In this document: positions 25,156-34,064 of the stretch, piece by piece
Layout: the number at the start of each line of letters is the position of its first letter
Numbering within the stretch: position 1 is the first letter of the stretch
NCBI RefSeq assembly: GCF_003722335.1
Contig: NZ_CP026100.1
Span: 4,562,001 to 4,626,000 of the forward strand
Length of the DNA: 64,000 bases
Reading direction: 5' to 3'
DNA from: Caulobacter flavus
GTDB lineage: Bacteria > Pseudomonadota > Alphaproteobacteria > Caulobacterales > Caulobacteraceae
Position numbers and translations under genes: made by a program
The notes under the pieces: model-generated
Seen by the model: the letters and a program-made list of their open reading frames with translations, nothing else
Database searches by the model: none
Told to the model about the DNA's origin: nothing

Positions 25156-25931
25156 CGCGCGGCCTCCTTGCTCGGCAGGCGCTCGATCCGCACACGCCGC
25201 GCCAGCTCGCGAAGACCCAGCCGCAGTTCCAGCCGCTCGGCTAGCCGATCGACGATGAGCACGCGCCCCTCGACGCGATAGTTGACCAGCTCGGAGGTCT
25301 TGCCGTCGGCGCCTACGGCGAAGAGCGGCGGCAGGTCGGCCATTGAGACCGCGGGCCTGAAGGCGATGAAGATCGCCTTGCCATCGTCCCAGACCCGTTC
25401 GGGCCGAAGCCGCGCCCAGCCCGAGATCCGGTAGCCGTAATTGAGGACGACCGGGACGGCCGGCGATGGCGCGATGGAGCTGGCCGCAACCAGCGTCGCC
25501 GCGGCCCTTGGCGCTGCGGGCGGCTTGGGGTAGCGCCAGCGGACTTGGCTGAGGAAGCCGCGGCTCGAGGCGCGCACGTCGATCAGATAGGTGCGCCGGT
25601 CAGTATTGATCACCAGGTTGGTAGAGAGGTTCGCCGCCGTTGGCTTGACCAGGACATGGACGCGGCGTCCCTCCCCCTCCCCGCTTGCGGTATCACCGAT
25701 GATCCAGCGGGCGGTGTCGCCGGCGGCGATCGGGTTGTTGGCCGCCAGGGCCTCGCCCGGTTCCAGCACGATGTCTGTGATGCGACCGGGCGCGGCGACC
25801 AGCGGATAGATTCCGGCCGGATCGAACGGATACTCGACCGGCGGGCTCGATTGCGGCTCGGCTGCGGGCCGGGCGGCGTGAGCGGCCGAAGCCATGGCCA
25901 TGACGGCCAGGGCCAGGACAAGACGGGTCAT
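25152..25931 (-). CDS. trbG: P-type conjugative transfer protein TrbG (VirB9 family)
   Basis: Periplasmic/outer-membrane-associated protein of 259 residues with a signal peptide (about 1-19, ending AHA). The VirB9/CagX-type domain includes TDIVLEPGEALAANNPIAAGDTARWIIGD near 55-85 and, at the C-terminus, VWDDGKAIFIAFRP and VDRLAERLELRLG. With TrbI (VirB10) it builds the type IV secretion outer-membrane core complex. Start and stop overlap neighbouring trb genes. Confidence 0.93.
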   Translation of the reverse strand: MTRLVLALAVMAMASAAHAARPAAEPQSSPPVEYPFDPAGIYPLVAAPGRITDIVLEPGEALAANNPIAAGDTARWIIGDTASGEGEGRRVHVLVKPTAANLSTNLVINTDRRTYLIDVRASSRGFLSQVRWRYPKPPAAPRAAATLVAASSIAPSPAVPVVLNYGYRISGWARLRPERVWDDGKAIFIAFRPAVSMADLPPLFAVGADGKTSELVNYRVEGRVLIVDRLAERLELRLGLRELARRVRIERLPSKEAAR

Positions 25932-26614
25932 TGGACGTACTCCCGCGACCAGTTGATGGCCGTGATCTTCAGGCCAAGGCCGTTAGCCAGGACTTCCTGA
26001 TCGGTGGTGGGTTTGTGGATCTCCACGGTCAGCAGCGCGGTCCAACGCTCGGTGGCCTGAAGCTTGCCGTCGGCATAGCGCCGCTCGGTCCAGGTCGCTC
26101 GGAAGCTCTTGGGCGACTCCCGCAGCACGCTGACGATGTCTACATCGACAGGGGAGCGGCCGATCTGGGCCTTCAGGTCGCTGGTGGCGGCGTACTGGGT
26201 GATGAAGTTGGCCGCATCACCGACGACATAGGCGTAGGCTCGATCCCAGGCCTTGCCGACCACCACCCCGTCGCTGGACACCGACCGAACGTCCTTGATG
26301 AAGCGCCCCAGGCTGGAGCGGATCTCGAAGTCGGTCGGCGTGTAGCCCTTGGTAGCGGGTCCGACGGCCTGGACTTGGCCCAGGCGATCGACCTGCACGA
26401 CCCACGGCGTGACCGTGCCTTGCGCGGCCAGCCAGGCCAGGGCGCCGGCCAGCCCCCCGCTGAGGCCAAGCAGCCCGAGCGCCATCAGGCGCCAGTTGGC
26501 GGCTTGGACGCGGGCCGAGCCGATGCGGTCGTCCCAGGCTTGGGCGGCGCGCTGGTAGGGAGTCTCTGGCGGCGGCGTGCGGGCATATCGCGGCGCGCCC
26601 TTGAACGGGTTCAT
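25928..26614 (-). CDS. trbF: Conjugal transfer protein TrbF (VirB8 family)
   Basis: Bitopic inner-membrane protein of 228 residues: cytoplasmic N-terminus with the family start NPFKGAPRYARTPPPETPYQ, a transmembrane helix near 45-65, and a periplasmic VirB8 domain (LGRFIKDVRSVSSDGVVVGK, then FRATWTERRYADG). It is a scaffold of the type IV secretion inner-membrane complex. It lies between trbL and trbG in the canonical order. Confidence 0.93.
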   Translation of the reverse strand: MNPFKGAPRYARTPPPETPYQRAAQAWDDRIGSARVQAANWRLMALGLLGLSGGLAGALAWLAAQGTVTPWVVQVDRLGQVQAVGPATKGYTPTDFEIRSSLGRFIKDVRSVSSDGVVVGKAWDRAYAYVVGDAANFITQYAATSDLKAQIGRSPVDVDIVSVLRESPKSFRATWTERRYADGKLQATERWTALLTVEIHKPTTDQEVLANGLGLKITAINWSREYVQ

Positions 26615-26617
26615 GGA

Positions 26618-27913
26618 TCAAGTCTCCGAAAGCGAAGGGGAAGCGCCGGCGCTGTGGTCGTCGCCACTGGCCAGGCCGTGCGCCACCAGGCTCGCGCCAT
26701 GGGCCAGGTCCTGGCGTTTCTTGAGGTCGCGGGCCCATTGCGGCGCCTCGTCGGCCGAGGCGCCCAGACCGGGGGCTGACGCCGGCGCGGTCGGCGCCCC
26801 GCCGCCGCCCGAGCCGCCCTGCCCGCCTGCAGCGGACGAGGATCCCCCCGAAGCGCCGGGCGTGGCCGCGGCAGAGCCGGACGGCGGCGAGGATGGCGAG
26901 GAAGGTGACGACGGCGAACCGGAAGGTCCGGGCGGCGGAGTAGGCGATGGTCCGCCCATGCCGCCGGCCGATCCGCCTGCTCCGCCGGCCATGGCCGCCC
27001 GGGCGGCAAGACCCGCACCCGCGCCTGTCGCCATCTGGGCGGCGGCGACACCGGCCACGGCCATGCCGCCGACGGTGAGCCCCGTGCCGACCGCCGCGCC
27101 CGCGCCCAGTTGCGGCGCACCGGAGATCAGACCCGACGCCATGGCCGGGCAGAAGATCGACAGGCCCAGCAGCACCATGCTCGCGAGGATCAGGGCCAGG
27201 AGCTGGTCGAGCGTCGGCTGACCATAGGTCCAGGTGGCCGTCATCTGTTGGAAGATCGTCGCGCCGATGCCGACGACCGCGGCCAGGGCCATGACCTTGA
27301 CGCCGGTCGCCAGGACCTCGCCCAGCACCTTTTCGGCCAGGAAGGCGGTGCGCCCGAACAGGCCGAACGGCACGAGCACGAAGCCCATCAGGGTCGCCAG
27401 CTTGAACTCAATGAGGACGACGAAGACCTGCACCGCGACGATGAAGAACGCCACGATCACCAGGACGAAGGCCAGGAGCAGGACGACGATCTGGACGAGG
27501 TTTTCGAAGACGCCCGGCCAGCCGGAAAGATCGGCCGCCGCCTCCAAGAGAGGCTTGCCGGCCGAAACGCCCAGCGCCGCCAGCTTGCCTGGCCGCAGCA
27601 TCTCTTCGGCCGAGACCCCGGCGCCGGCCGCTGTCAGTCCAAGCTTGGTGAAGCTGGTCAGGACGATGGTCGAGAGGGCTTGGAAATTTCCGATGAGGTA
27701 GGCGAAGAACCCGACATAGATCACCTTGCGGATCAGCCGGGCCAGGACGTCCTCGCCCGAAGCCAGGCTCCACATGAGGGCCGCCAGGGTGACGTCGATG
27801 GCCAGCAGCAGGTTGGCCAGGGCGCCGACATGCGGTCCCAGCAGGCCAAAGCCGCTATCGATATAATTGGAGAAGGTGTCGAAGAAGGTGTCGACGAAGC
27901 CGGTGTCGTTCAT
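26618..27913 (-). CDS. trbL: P-type conjugative transfer protein TrbL (VirB6 family)
   Basis: Polytopic inner-membrane protein of 431 residues. About six transmembrane segments fill residues 25-300 (for example NLVQIVVLLLAFVLVIVAFF), followed by a long low-complexity Gly/Ala/Ser/Pro tail (about 310-390) typical of TrbL. ATG at 27913 overlaps the trbK-alt stop in ATGA and replaces a longer in-frame extension that would read through trbK-alt and trbJ. It forms part of the substrate channel. Confidence 0.93.
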   Translation of the reverse strand: MNDTGFVDTFFDTFSNYIDSGFGLLGPHVGALANLLLAIDVTLAALMWSLASGEDVLARLIRKVIYVGFFAYLIGNFQALSTIVLTSFTKLGLTAAGAGVSAEEMLRPGKLAALGVSAGKPLLEAAADLSGWPGVFENLVQIVVLLLAFVLVIVAFFIVAVQVFVVLIEFKLATLMGFVLVPFGLFGRTAFLAEKVLGEVLATGVKVMALAAVVGIGATIFQQMTATWTYGQPTLDQLLALILASMVLLGLSIFCPAMASGLISGAPQLGAGAAVGTGLTVGGMAVAGVAAAQMATGAGAGLAARAAMAGGAGGSAGGMGGPSPTPPPGPSGSPSSPSSPSSPPSGSAAATPGASGGSSSAAGGQGGSGGGGAPTAPASAPGLGASADEAPQWARDLKKRQDLAHGASLVAHGLASGDDHSAGASPSLSET

Positions 27914-28143
27914 GCCGCCGGCCTCCCGAAAAAGCGAGCGCGTGCGCCGCGCCAAGCCGCCTGGCAGCGCTCGTCCTGGGCGGCAGCCTCCCCCGCGTTG
28001 CGGCAGCGGGCGAGATCGGCGTCCACTGTGCGCTGGACCGCAGACTTGGCCTTTGGCGTGGCCCTGCTGGCGGCTTGGCCGGCCATCGCCGCGGCGATCA
28101 GGACCATCCAGGCGGCCAGACTCCAGGCGATCACCGGCCTCAT
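27910..28143 (-). CDS. Putative entry-exclusion protein TrbK-alt
   Basis: Protein of 77 residues with one N-terminal hydrophobic segment (about 5-22) and a C-terminal motif ARCRNAGEAAAQDERCQAAW followed by RARFFG, the TrbK-alt pattern of paired cysteines and a terminal RFF. It lacks the lipobox of classical TrbK. In P-type systems the gene between trbJ and trbL blocks redundant entry of the same element. It overlaps both neighbours (ATGA on each side). Confidence 0.8.
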   Translation of the reverse strand: MRPVIAWSLAAWMVLIAAAMAGQAASRATPKAKSAVQRTVDADLARCRNAGEAAAQDERCQAAWRGARARFFGRPAA

Positions 28144-28838
28144 TGGCTCTTGCCCATGAAGCGGGCGAACCTTGCCTTGGCGTCCGCACGGGCCGCGGCC
28201 CGATCGGCCGCCTCAAGCGCTTCGGCCCGGCCTTGCGCGGCGATGACCGCTGTCAGCTGCTGCAGTTGCTGGGCTTGAAGCGCAAGGAGCTGGTTGCCGG
28301 CCTGGGCCGCCGCCAGGGCGCCGCTTGCGCCTTGGCTGGCCTCGACCAGCGCGGCCATCTGGGTGGAGTCGGCGTCGAGGCTGGCGACGATGCCGGCCTG
28401 GACCTTCAGCGCGTCCTCGAAGCTGGCCACCGAGGTCGCCCAGCGGCTGTCGGCCCGGGCGACGAGATCGGCGTTCGAGGTCGAAAGGCTGACCGACCCA
28501 TAGTTCTGAGTGAACGCCTTCTGGATATCGGCGACGTCGTAGGCCAGCTTCTGGGCCTCGGCGAGGAGCGCCTTGGTCCGGGCGACCTGGGCCTGCAGCA
28601 CCGAAAGAGTCGAGTAGGGCAGGCTCGCCAGGTTCTTGGCCTGGGCGATCAGCATCTGCGCCTCGTTCTGAAGCGAGGTGATCTGGTTGTTGACCTGCTG
28701 CAAGGCGCGTGCGGCCTGCAGGACGTTCTGGACGTAGTTGGTGGGATCCCAGACCGCCAGTTGGGCCAGGACCGGCCCGGCCGGAGCGGCAAGGACAAGG
28801 CTCATCGCCATGAGCAGGCGTCGTCGCTGAGGGATCAT
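28140..28838 (-). CDS. trbJ: P-type conjugative transfer protein TrbJ (VirB5-like)
   Basis: Secreted protein of 232 residues with a signal peptide (about 1-25, ending VLAQ). The hallmark start of mature TrbJ, VWDPTNYVQNVLQAARALQQ, is followed by long helical stretches (QVNNQITSLQNEAQML). TrbJ/VirB5 is a minor pilus component or adhesin. It lies directly after trbE and overlaps trbK-alt. Confidence 0.92.
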   Translation of the reverse strand: MIPQRRRLLMAMSLVLAAPAGPVLAQLAVWDPTNYVQNVLQAARALQQVNNQITSLQNEAQMLIAQAKNLASLPYSTLSVLQAQVARTKALLAEAQKLAYDVADIQKAFTQNYGSVSLSTSNADLVARADSRWATSVASFEDALKVQAGIVASLDADSTQMAALVEASQGASGALAAAQAGNQLLALQAQQLQQLTAVIAAQGRAEALEAADRAAARADAKARFARFMGKSQ

Positions 28839-28841
28839 CGA

Positions 28842-31274
28842 TCAATCTCCGCTAAGCTTGAGGTTAGGAAGGAGGTCGGCGGCCCAGCCAAGGCCCCGGG
28901 CGCGTAGCCAGGCCTGTGCGAACCCTTCGCGCGGATGCTCCGCCAGGATCGCGGCCATCACGGCTTGATCGGACTTGGACGCGGCGCCGACGAAGGCCAG
29001 GGCGACAGGGCCCAGTCCCAGCTCAAAGAGCCGCTCGCCGGCCCGGGACTGGACGTAGTAGTCGCGCTTGGGCGCGGCGCGGGCGATCAGCTCGGTCTGG
29101 CGGGCGTTGAGGCCAAACCGGTGGTAGGCTGCGGCCCCGACCGGATCGAGCGCCCAGGCGTTGGGCAGGAAGATCCGTGTCAGGCAGAGCTCGATGACCG
29201 CATGGGCCACGGCGCTCCGCTCGATCTGGACCAGAGACAGGGTCGTCAGAACGACCGAGCCGTTCTTCTTGCGAACCGTGCCCAGCCAGGTCTGCAGTTG
29301 GGCGCCGAACGCCGGGTCGTCGAGCGCCAGCCAGCCTTCGTCGATCAGGATCAGGGTCGGCGCGCCGTCGAGGCGACGTTCGATACGGTGGAAGAGATAG
29401 GCCAGCACCGCCGGCGCGGCGGTCGTGCCCAGCAGTCCTTCCGTCTCGAAGGCCTCGATCGGCTCATCGTCGAGCCACTCGTGGTCGGCGTCCAGGAGCC
29501 GGCCCCAGGGGCCGCCCAGGCAATACGGGGCCAGGGCGCGCTTGAGCTCCAGGCTGGCAAGCAAGGCGCACAGGCCCGTGAGCGTCCGCTCCTCGTCGGG
29601 GGCGCTGGCCAGGCTCGCCAGAGCCGACCACAGGTGCTCGCGCTCGGTCGGCCCGACGCTGACGCCCTCGCGCGCCAGGATCGCCGCCAGCCAGCCGGCC
29701 GCCCAGATTCGCTCGCTCTCCTCGTCGATCCGGGCCAGGGGCTGCAGGGCCACCGCCGGCCGGCCGCTCTCGCGCAACACCCCGCCAAGATCGTGGAAGG
29801 CCCCGCCCATGCCGAGCGCCGCCGCCCGAATGGACGCGCCGAAGTCGAAGGCGAAAACCCGGGCGCCCGGATAGCGACGAAACTGCAGCGCCATCAGCGC
29901 CAGCAGCGTGCTCTTGCCAGCGCCCGTGGGCCCCACGATCAGGGTGTGTCCGACATCGCCGACATGTAGCGAAAGCCGAAAGGGCGTGGAGCCCTCGGTC
30001 CGGGCCATCAGCAGGGGCGGACCGTCCAGGTGCGCGTTGCGCTCGGGCCCGGCCCAAACCGCCGATAGCGGCGCCATGTGGGCTAGATTCAGCGACGAAA
30101 GCGGCGGCTGGCGGACGTTGGCGTAAGGGTTGCCCGGCAAAGTCCCAAGCCAGGCCTCGACCGCGCCCACCCGCTCGCGGATGACGGTGAAGTCCCGGGC
30201 GGCGATGACCTTCTCGGCCAGGGCCAGCTTGGCGTCGGCGCGCGCCGGATCCTCGTCCCAGACCACGACATTGGCCGTGACATAGGCGTAGGCGACCGCG
30301 TCCTCGCCCAGGTCCTGCAAGGCCTGATCCGCCTCCTGAGCCTTGTTTGACGCGTCGTTGTCGACCAGGGCGGCCGGCTGCTGGGTCAGGGCCTCCTGCA
30401 GGAGCGCGAAGATGGACTTGCGCTTGGCGAACCACTGCCGCCGGATCTTGGTCAGCAGGCCCTGGGCCTCGGTTTTGTCCAGGAAGATCGCCCGGCTGGT
30501 CCAGCGATAGGCGATGGCCAGGCGATTGAGCTCGTCCAGGAGCCCGGGGGTGGTCCGGCTTGGAAACCCGACGAGGGTCAAAACGCGCAGATGCGCGCCG
30601 CCAAGACGCGGCTCCAGGCCGCCATCGAGGGACTCGCTGGCCAGCAGCGCGTCCAGATGCATGGGGGTGTCGGGAACAGCGAGCCCCTGGCGGCGCGTGG
30701 AGACCGCGCCATGCAGGAAGGTCAAAGTTTCCGCGTCATCGAGCCAGAGGGCCTTGGGCATCAGGCCTTCTATGAGGGCCAGCACCCGGTTGGTGCGCTC
30801 GACGAAGCCGGCCAGTTCGGACCGCCAATCGGCGCCCTCGCCGCTTCGCCCCTCGATGAAGAGGTCCGCCAGGCGTCCGGTGCGCTCGGGCGGCGGCAGA
30901 TAGAGCAGCGTCAGGTAGTAGCGGCTCTCGAAATGCGCGCCCTCCTCCTGGAAAGCAGCGCGTCGCTCGATATCGACCAGCGCCGAGACCCCGTCGGGAA
31001 AGACGCTTTCGGGATAGTCCTGGGCCGGATCGCGGCGGGCCTCGACGAACATGGCCCAGCCCGAGCCCAGCCGGCGCAGGACATTGTTGATCCGAGCCGC
31101 GACCACGGCGACCTCTTCAGGACTGGCGGAGTCCAGATCCGGCCCGCGAAACTCGGCGGTACGCTGGAAGGAGCCGTCCTTGTTCAGCACCACGCCAGGC
31201 GCGACCAGGGCCGCCCAGGGCAGGTAGTCGACGAGCCTCTCGGGGCGATTGGCATATTCACGGAGGTCGAGCAT
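28842..31274 (-). CDS. trbE: Conjugal transfer ATPase TrbE (VirB4 family)
   Basis: Cytoplasmic, membrane-associated ATPase of 810 residues that energises pilus assembly and substrate transfer. The N-terminal CagE/TrbE/VirB domain begins with LREYANRPERLVDYLPWAAL. The C-terminal motor has Walker A GPTGAGKST near 445 and Walker B LILIDEGWLAL near 645. It is of normal length with no lesion, so the secretion module may be functional. It overlaps no neighbour but is separated from trbD by only 3 bases. Confidence 0.95.
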   Translation of the reverse strand: MLDLREYANRPERLVDYLPWAALVAPGVVLNKDGSFQRTAEFRGPDLDSASPEEVAVVAARINNVLRRLGSGWAMFVEARRDPAQDYPESVFPDGVSALVDIERRAAFQEEGAHFESRYYLTLLYLPPPERTGRLADLFIEGRSGEGADWRSELAGFVERTNRVLALIEGLMPKALWLDDAETLTFLHGAVSTRRQGLAVPDTPMHLDALLASESLDGGLEPRLGGAHLRVLTLVGFPSRTTPGLLDELNRLAIAYRWTSRAIFLDKTEAQGLLTKIRRQWFAKRKSIFALLQEALTQQPAALVDNDASNKAQEADQALQDLGEDAVAYAYVTANVVVWDEDPARADAKLALAEKVIAARDFTVIRERVGAVEAWLGTLPGNPYANVRQPPLSSLNLAHMAPLSAVWAGPERNAHLDGPPLLMARTEGSTPFRLSLHVGDVGHTLIVGPTGAGKSTLLALMALQFRRYPGARVFAFDFGASIRAAALGMGGAFHDLGGVLRESGRPAVALQPLARIDEESERIWAAGWLAAILAREGVSVGPTEREHLWSALASLASAPDEERTLTGLCALLASLELKRALAPYCLGGPWGRLLDADHEWLDDEPIEAFETEGLLGTTAAPAVLAYLFHRIERRLDGAPTLILIDEGWLALDDPAFGAQLQTWLGTVRKKNGSVVLTTLSLVQIERSAVAHAVIELCLTRIFLPNAWALDPVGAAAYHRFGLNARQTELIARAAPKRDYYVQSRAGERLFELGLGPVALAFVGAASKSDQAVMAAILAEHPREGFAQAWLRARGLGWAADLLPNLKLSGD

Positions 31275-31277
31275 GGC

Positions 31278-31544
31278 TCAGGCCTCCAGCCGGGCGGGCA
31301 GTCGGACATGCCGCTTGCCCACCTCGAAGATCAGCGGATCGTGCCGGGCGGCCCAGACGGCGAGCCCGTGCCCGACCAGACCGATCGCCAGGCCGACGAT
31401 CCAGAGCCGAAGGCCAACGCCCAGGCCAGCGGCGAGCGTGCCGTTGACCAGGGCGATCGCGCGTGGCGCGCCCGCCAGCAGTACTGGTTCGGTGAGCGCC
31501 CGATGGACGGGCGCGGCGAAAGTCCACGCGCGATCGCCGGCCAT
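31278..31544 (-). CDS. trbD: Conjugal transfer protein TrbD (VirB3 family)
   Basis: Inner-membrane protein of 88 residues with the VirB3 pattern: APVHRALTEPVLLAGAPR, two adjacent hydrophobic helices (about 28-66) and a C-terminal DPLIFEVGKRHVRLPARLEA. It works with the VirB4-type ATPase TrbE in pilus biogenesis. ATG at 31544 overlaps the trbC stop by one base. Confidence 0.92.
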   Translation of the reverse strand: MAGDRAWTFAAPVHRALTEPVLLAGAPRAIALVNGTLAAGLGVGLRLWIVGLAIGLVGHGLAVWAARHDPLIFEVGKRHVRLPARLEA

Positions 31545-31906
31545 CAGATCAGCGCCCCGCCGCCGAAGCTGAAGAACGACAAAAAGAAGCTCGACGCGGC
31601 GAACGCGATCGAGAGCCCGAAGACGATCTGGATCAGCCGCCGGGTGCCGCCGGTGCTGTCGCCGAAGGCCAGGGCCAGGCCGGTCATGATGATGATGACG
31701 ACGGCGATGATCTTGGCGACGGGGCCTTCGATCGACTCCAGGATCTTCTCGAGCGGAGCTTCCCAGGGCATGGAGGAACCGGCCGCGTAGGCTTGCGCCG
31801 ACAGCAGGGTCAGGGTCGAGGTGAGGCCGGCGAAGATCCAGTTGCGGACGCGCGGCAGCGGTCGCCGGGGCCTATAGGCGCGCGGCAGGGCAAGGCTCGT
31901 GGGCAC
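31544..31906 (-). CDS. trbC: Conjugal transfer pilin TrbC (VirB2 family)
   Basis: Pilin precursor of 120 residues starting at GTG 31906. It has a basic lead, a first hydrophobic signal-like segment (about 22-42, ending AYAAGSSMPWE) and two helices in the mature part (VAKIIAVVIIIMTGLALAFG, then FGLSIAFAASSFFLSFF), the VirB2/TrbC architecture. The processed peptide is probably the major subunit of the mating pilus. Confidence 0.9.
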   Translation of the reverse strand: MPTSLALPRAYRPRRPLPRVRNWIFAGLTSTLTLLSAQAYAAGSSMPWEAPLEKILESIEGPVAKIIAVVIIIMTGLALAFGDSTGGTRRLIQIVFGLSIAFAASSFFLSFFSFGGGALI

Positions 31907-31948
31907 GAGACCAATCTCCTTCAGATTTAAGGGGTTAGGGCCGAAGTC

Positions 31949-32902
31949 TCAGGCGGGGCTGAGCTGGTAGGCGCCGTCGGGCGCCTGGCCCTCCAGGCGT
32001 GCAAGTTCGATCAGGCGTCGCTGTCGGCCGCGGCCGGCCAGGACGGCGATCAGGTCGATGGTCTGCGCGATCAGGCCCCGCGGCACGGTGACCACCGCCT
32101 CCTGGATCAGTTGCTCCAGGCGCAGCAGCGCGCCCAAGGCCGAGCCGGCGTGCAGGGTGCCGATCCCGCCGGGGTGTCCCGTCCCCCAGGCCTTGATCAG
32201 GTCGAGGGCCTCGCCGCCCCGCACCTCGCCGATGATGATGCGGTCGGGTCGCAGCCGCAGGGTCGAACGGACGAGATCGGCCAGGCTGACGACGTCGTCG
32301 AGCGTGCGCATGGCCACCAGATTGGGCGCGGCGCACTGCAGCTCGCGCAGGTCCTCGCAGAGCACCACCCGGTCATGCCCCTCGGCCACCTTGGCCAGCA
32401 AGGCGTTGACCAAGGTGGTCTTGCCGCTCGAGGTCGGGCCGGCGACCAGGATGTTGCGCCGATCGACGACGGCAGCGGCCAAAACCTCGCACTGCTGCGC
32501 GCTCATCACCCCGGTGCGCACATAGTCGTCCAGGCCGAAGACCTGGCGGGCGGGCTTGCGGATGGAGAACGACGGCGCGGCCACCAGAGGCGGCATGAGC
32601 CCCTCGAAGCGCTCGCCCGTGCCGGGAAGCTCCGCCGACAGCCGCGGCCGGCCGGCATGGACCTCGGCGTCGACGTGATGGGCGACGAGGCGAAGGATCC
32701 GCTCGGCGTCGGCGGGCGCTACGACGAGCTCCGCGTCGACGAGGCCCGCGTCGAACCGGTCCAGCCAAACCCGGCCGTCGGGATTGACCATCAGTTCGGC
32801 CACGCCCGGATCCTCCAGACGCGCCAGCAGCAGCGGCCCCAGGGCCGAGCGCAGCATACGCCGGCTGCGGGCAGGTTCGGCGGCGATGTCGGGCTGGTTC
32901 AT
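31949..32902 (-). CDS. trbB: P-type conjugative transfer ATPase TrbB (VirB11 family)
   Basis: Hexameric secretion ATPase of 317 residues. N-terminal domain with LLARLEDPGVAELMVNPDGRVW, then a RecA-like core with Walker A GPTSSGKTT near 165-173, an aspartate box near CEDLRELQC, Walker B-type RPDRIIIGEVRGGEALD near 235 and the His box GHPGGIGTLHA near 258. It is the first trb gene; the gene normally upstream, the coupling protein traG, is absent. Confidence 0.95.
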   Translation of the reverse strand: MNQPDIAAEPARSRRMLRSALGPLLLARLEDPGVAELMVNPDGRVWLDRFDAGLVDAELVVAPADAERILRLVAHHVDAEVHAGRPRLSAELPGTGERFEGLMPPLVAAPSFSIRKPARQVFGLDDYVRTGVMSAQQCEVLAAAVVDRRNILVAGPTSSGKTTLVNALLAKVAEGHDRVVLCEDLRELQCAAPNLVAMRTLDDVVSLADLVRSTLRLRPDRIIIGEVRGGEALDLIKAWGTGHPGGIGTLHAGSALGALLRLEQLIQEAVVTVPRGLIAQTIDLIAVLAGRGRQRRLIELARLEGQAPDGAYQLSPA

Positions 32903-33299
32903 GACGGTCCCCGAGGATGACGAGGACGAGTAAGAAGACCGCGGTCAGAGCGATCTCAACAGCCAAATCGGTCGCGGAAACGGCGGGAAAGAAAAAGAAC
33001 CGCCCGCGACGACCTCGGCGCCGAACCAGAGAGTTCGCCTCTATCTCCTAGCTGGCGGAGCGCCTGGCGCCGCGGGTTGCTGGGCGCATCCCTGGCTCGG
33101 GAAACTTTGTCCGGCGGAGGACGAGGCGGACGCCCCAGCCCGACTTTCGCCTGGCGGCGCCTGATTTCCTGCCTCGCGCGCTCTGCGGTCTCATCGGGCG
33201 TTGCGGGGGCGATCCGGCAGCTTGATGGCTTGCCCGGTCGATTTGCCGCGCCTGCTGTAGGCGGCGAACCAAGCATCCGCTCCGGGAGTTGCGCATGGC
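32903..33299. other. Gap upstream of trbB; traG and relaxase absent
   Basis: About 400 bases between the divergent trbB (-) and histidine phosphatase (+) genes. It must hold promoters for both. One minus-strand frame reads TPDETAERARQEIRRRQAK near 33130-33200 and could be a fragment of the missing coupling protein tail, but it has no recognisable motif and the other frames are shadows. Confidence 0.3.
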
Positions 33300-34064
33300 A
33301 TGGAACAGCTTTGGCCCGCCCGACTTTGGATCGTCCGCCATGGCCAGAGCGCCGGCAATGTCGCGCGCGACGCGGCTGACGCGGCCGGCTTGACTCACAT
33401 CGATATCGCTGACCGCGACATGGACGTCCCGCTGAGCGCCCTCGGGCGCCAGCAGGCCCAGGCCTTGGGCCGTTGGTTCGCCAACAAGGCGAGCGATGAG
33501 CGGCCCTGCACCCTGATGGCCTCGCCCTACCTGCGCGCCGTTCAGACCAGCCAGGAAATCCGCGACGCTGGGGGCCTTTCGTCACCCGAGCGCAAGTTTT
33601 GCGTCGACGAGCGCCTGCGTGAGAAGGAGTTCGGCATTCTGGATCGACTGACTCGGCGCGGCATCGAGGCCCAGTTTCCCGAACAAGCCGAGTTTCGCCG
33701 ACTGCTTGGCAAGTTCTACCATCGCCCGCCGGGCGGCGAGAGCTGGTGCGACGTCATCCTGCGTCTTCGCAGCCTGCTCGACACGTTGAGCCTGCATCAC
33801 GCCGGCGACCGGGTTCTGATTGTGGCCCATCAGGTCGTCGTCCTGTGCCTGCGCTATTTGTTGGAGGGCCTGACCGAGGATCAGATCCTCAAGATCGATA
33901 GTCAGGCCGACATCGCCAACTGCGGGGTCACCCAGTACCGCTTCGACCGCGAGAGCGGTCCGGACGGCGCGCTGGTTCTCGAGAAGTATAACTTCACCGC
34001 TCCGCTGGAGGGGCAGGACGCTCCGGTTACAGCCGCTCCCGACGCCAATGTGGCTGCGCGATGA
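33300..34064 (+). CDS. Histidine phosphatase family protein (phosphoglycerate-mutase-like)
   Basis: Cytoplasmic phosphatase of 254 residues. The catalytic RHG motif WIVRHGQSAGN lies near residues 10-20, the second arginine in ASPYLRAVQTSQEI near 80, and the second catalytic histidine in VLIVAHQVVVLCLRYLL near 178. The substrate is not predictable. ATG at 33300 has GGGAG 11 bases upstream. It overlaps the next gene in ATGA, pairing a phosphatase with a nicotinamide-nucleotide repair enzyme. Confidence 0.85.
   Translation: MEQLWPARLWIVRHGQSAGNVARDAADAAGLTHIDIADRDMDVPLSALGRQQAQALGRWFANKASDERPCTLMASPYLRAVQTSQEIRDAGGLSSPERKFCVDERLREKEFGILDRLTRRGIEAQFPEQAEFRRLLGKFYHRPPGGESWCDVILRLRSLLDTLSLHHAGDRVLIVAHQVVVLCLRYLLEGLTEDQILKIDSQADIANCGVTQYRFDRESGPDGALVLEKYNFTAPLEGQDAPVTAAPDANVAAR

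Noticed and set aside
32956..33299. Remnant of the traG coupling protein upstream of trbB
   Set aside because: One frame has a charged helical stretch, but no Walker motif or family signature is visible, so it is not called as a pseudogene.
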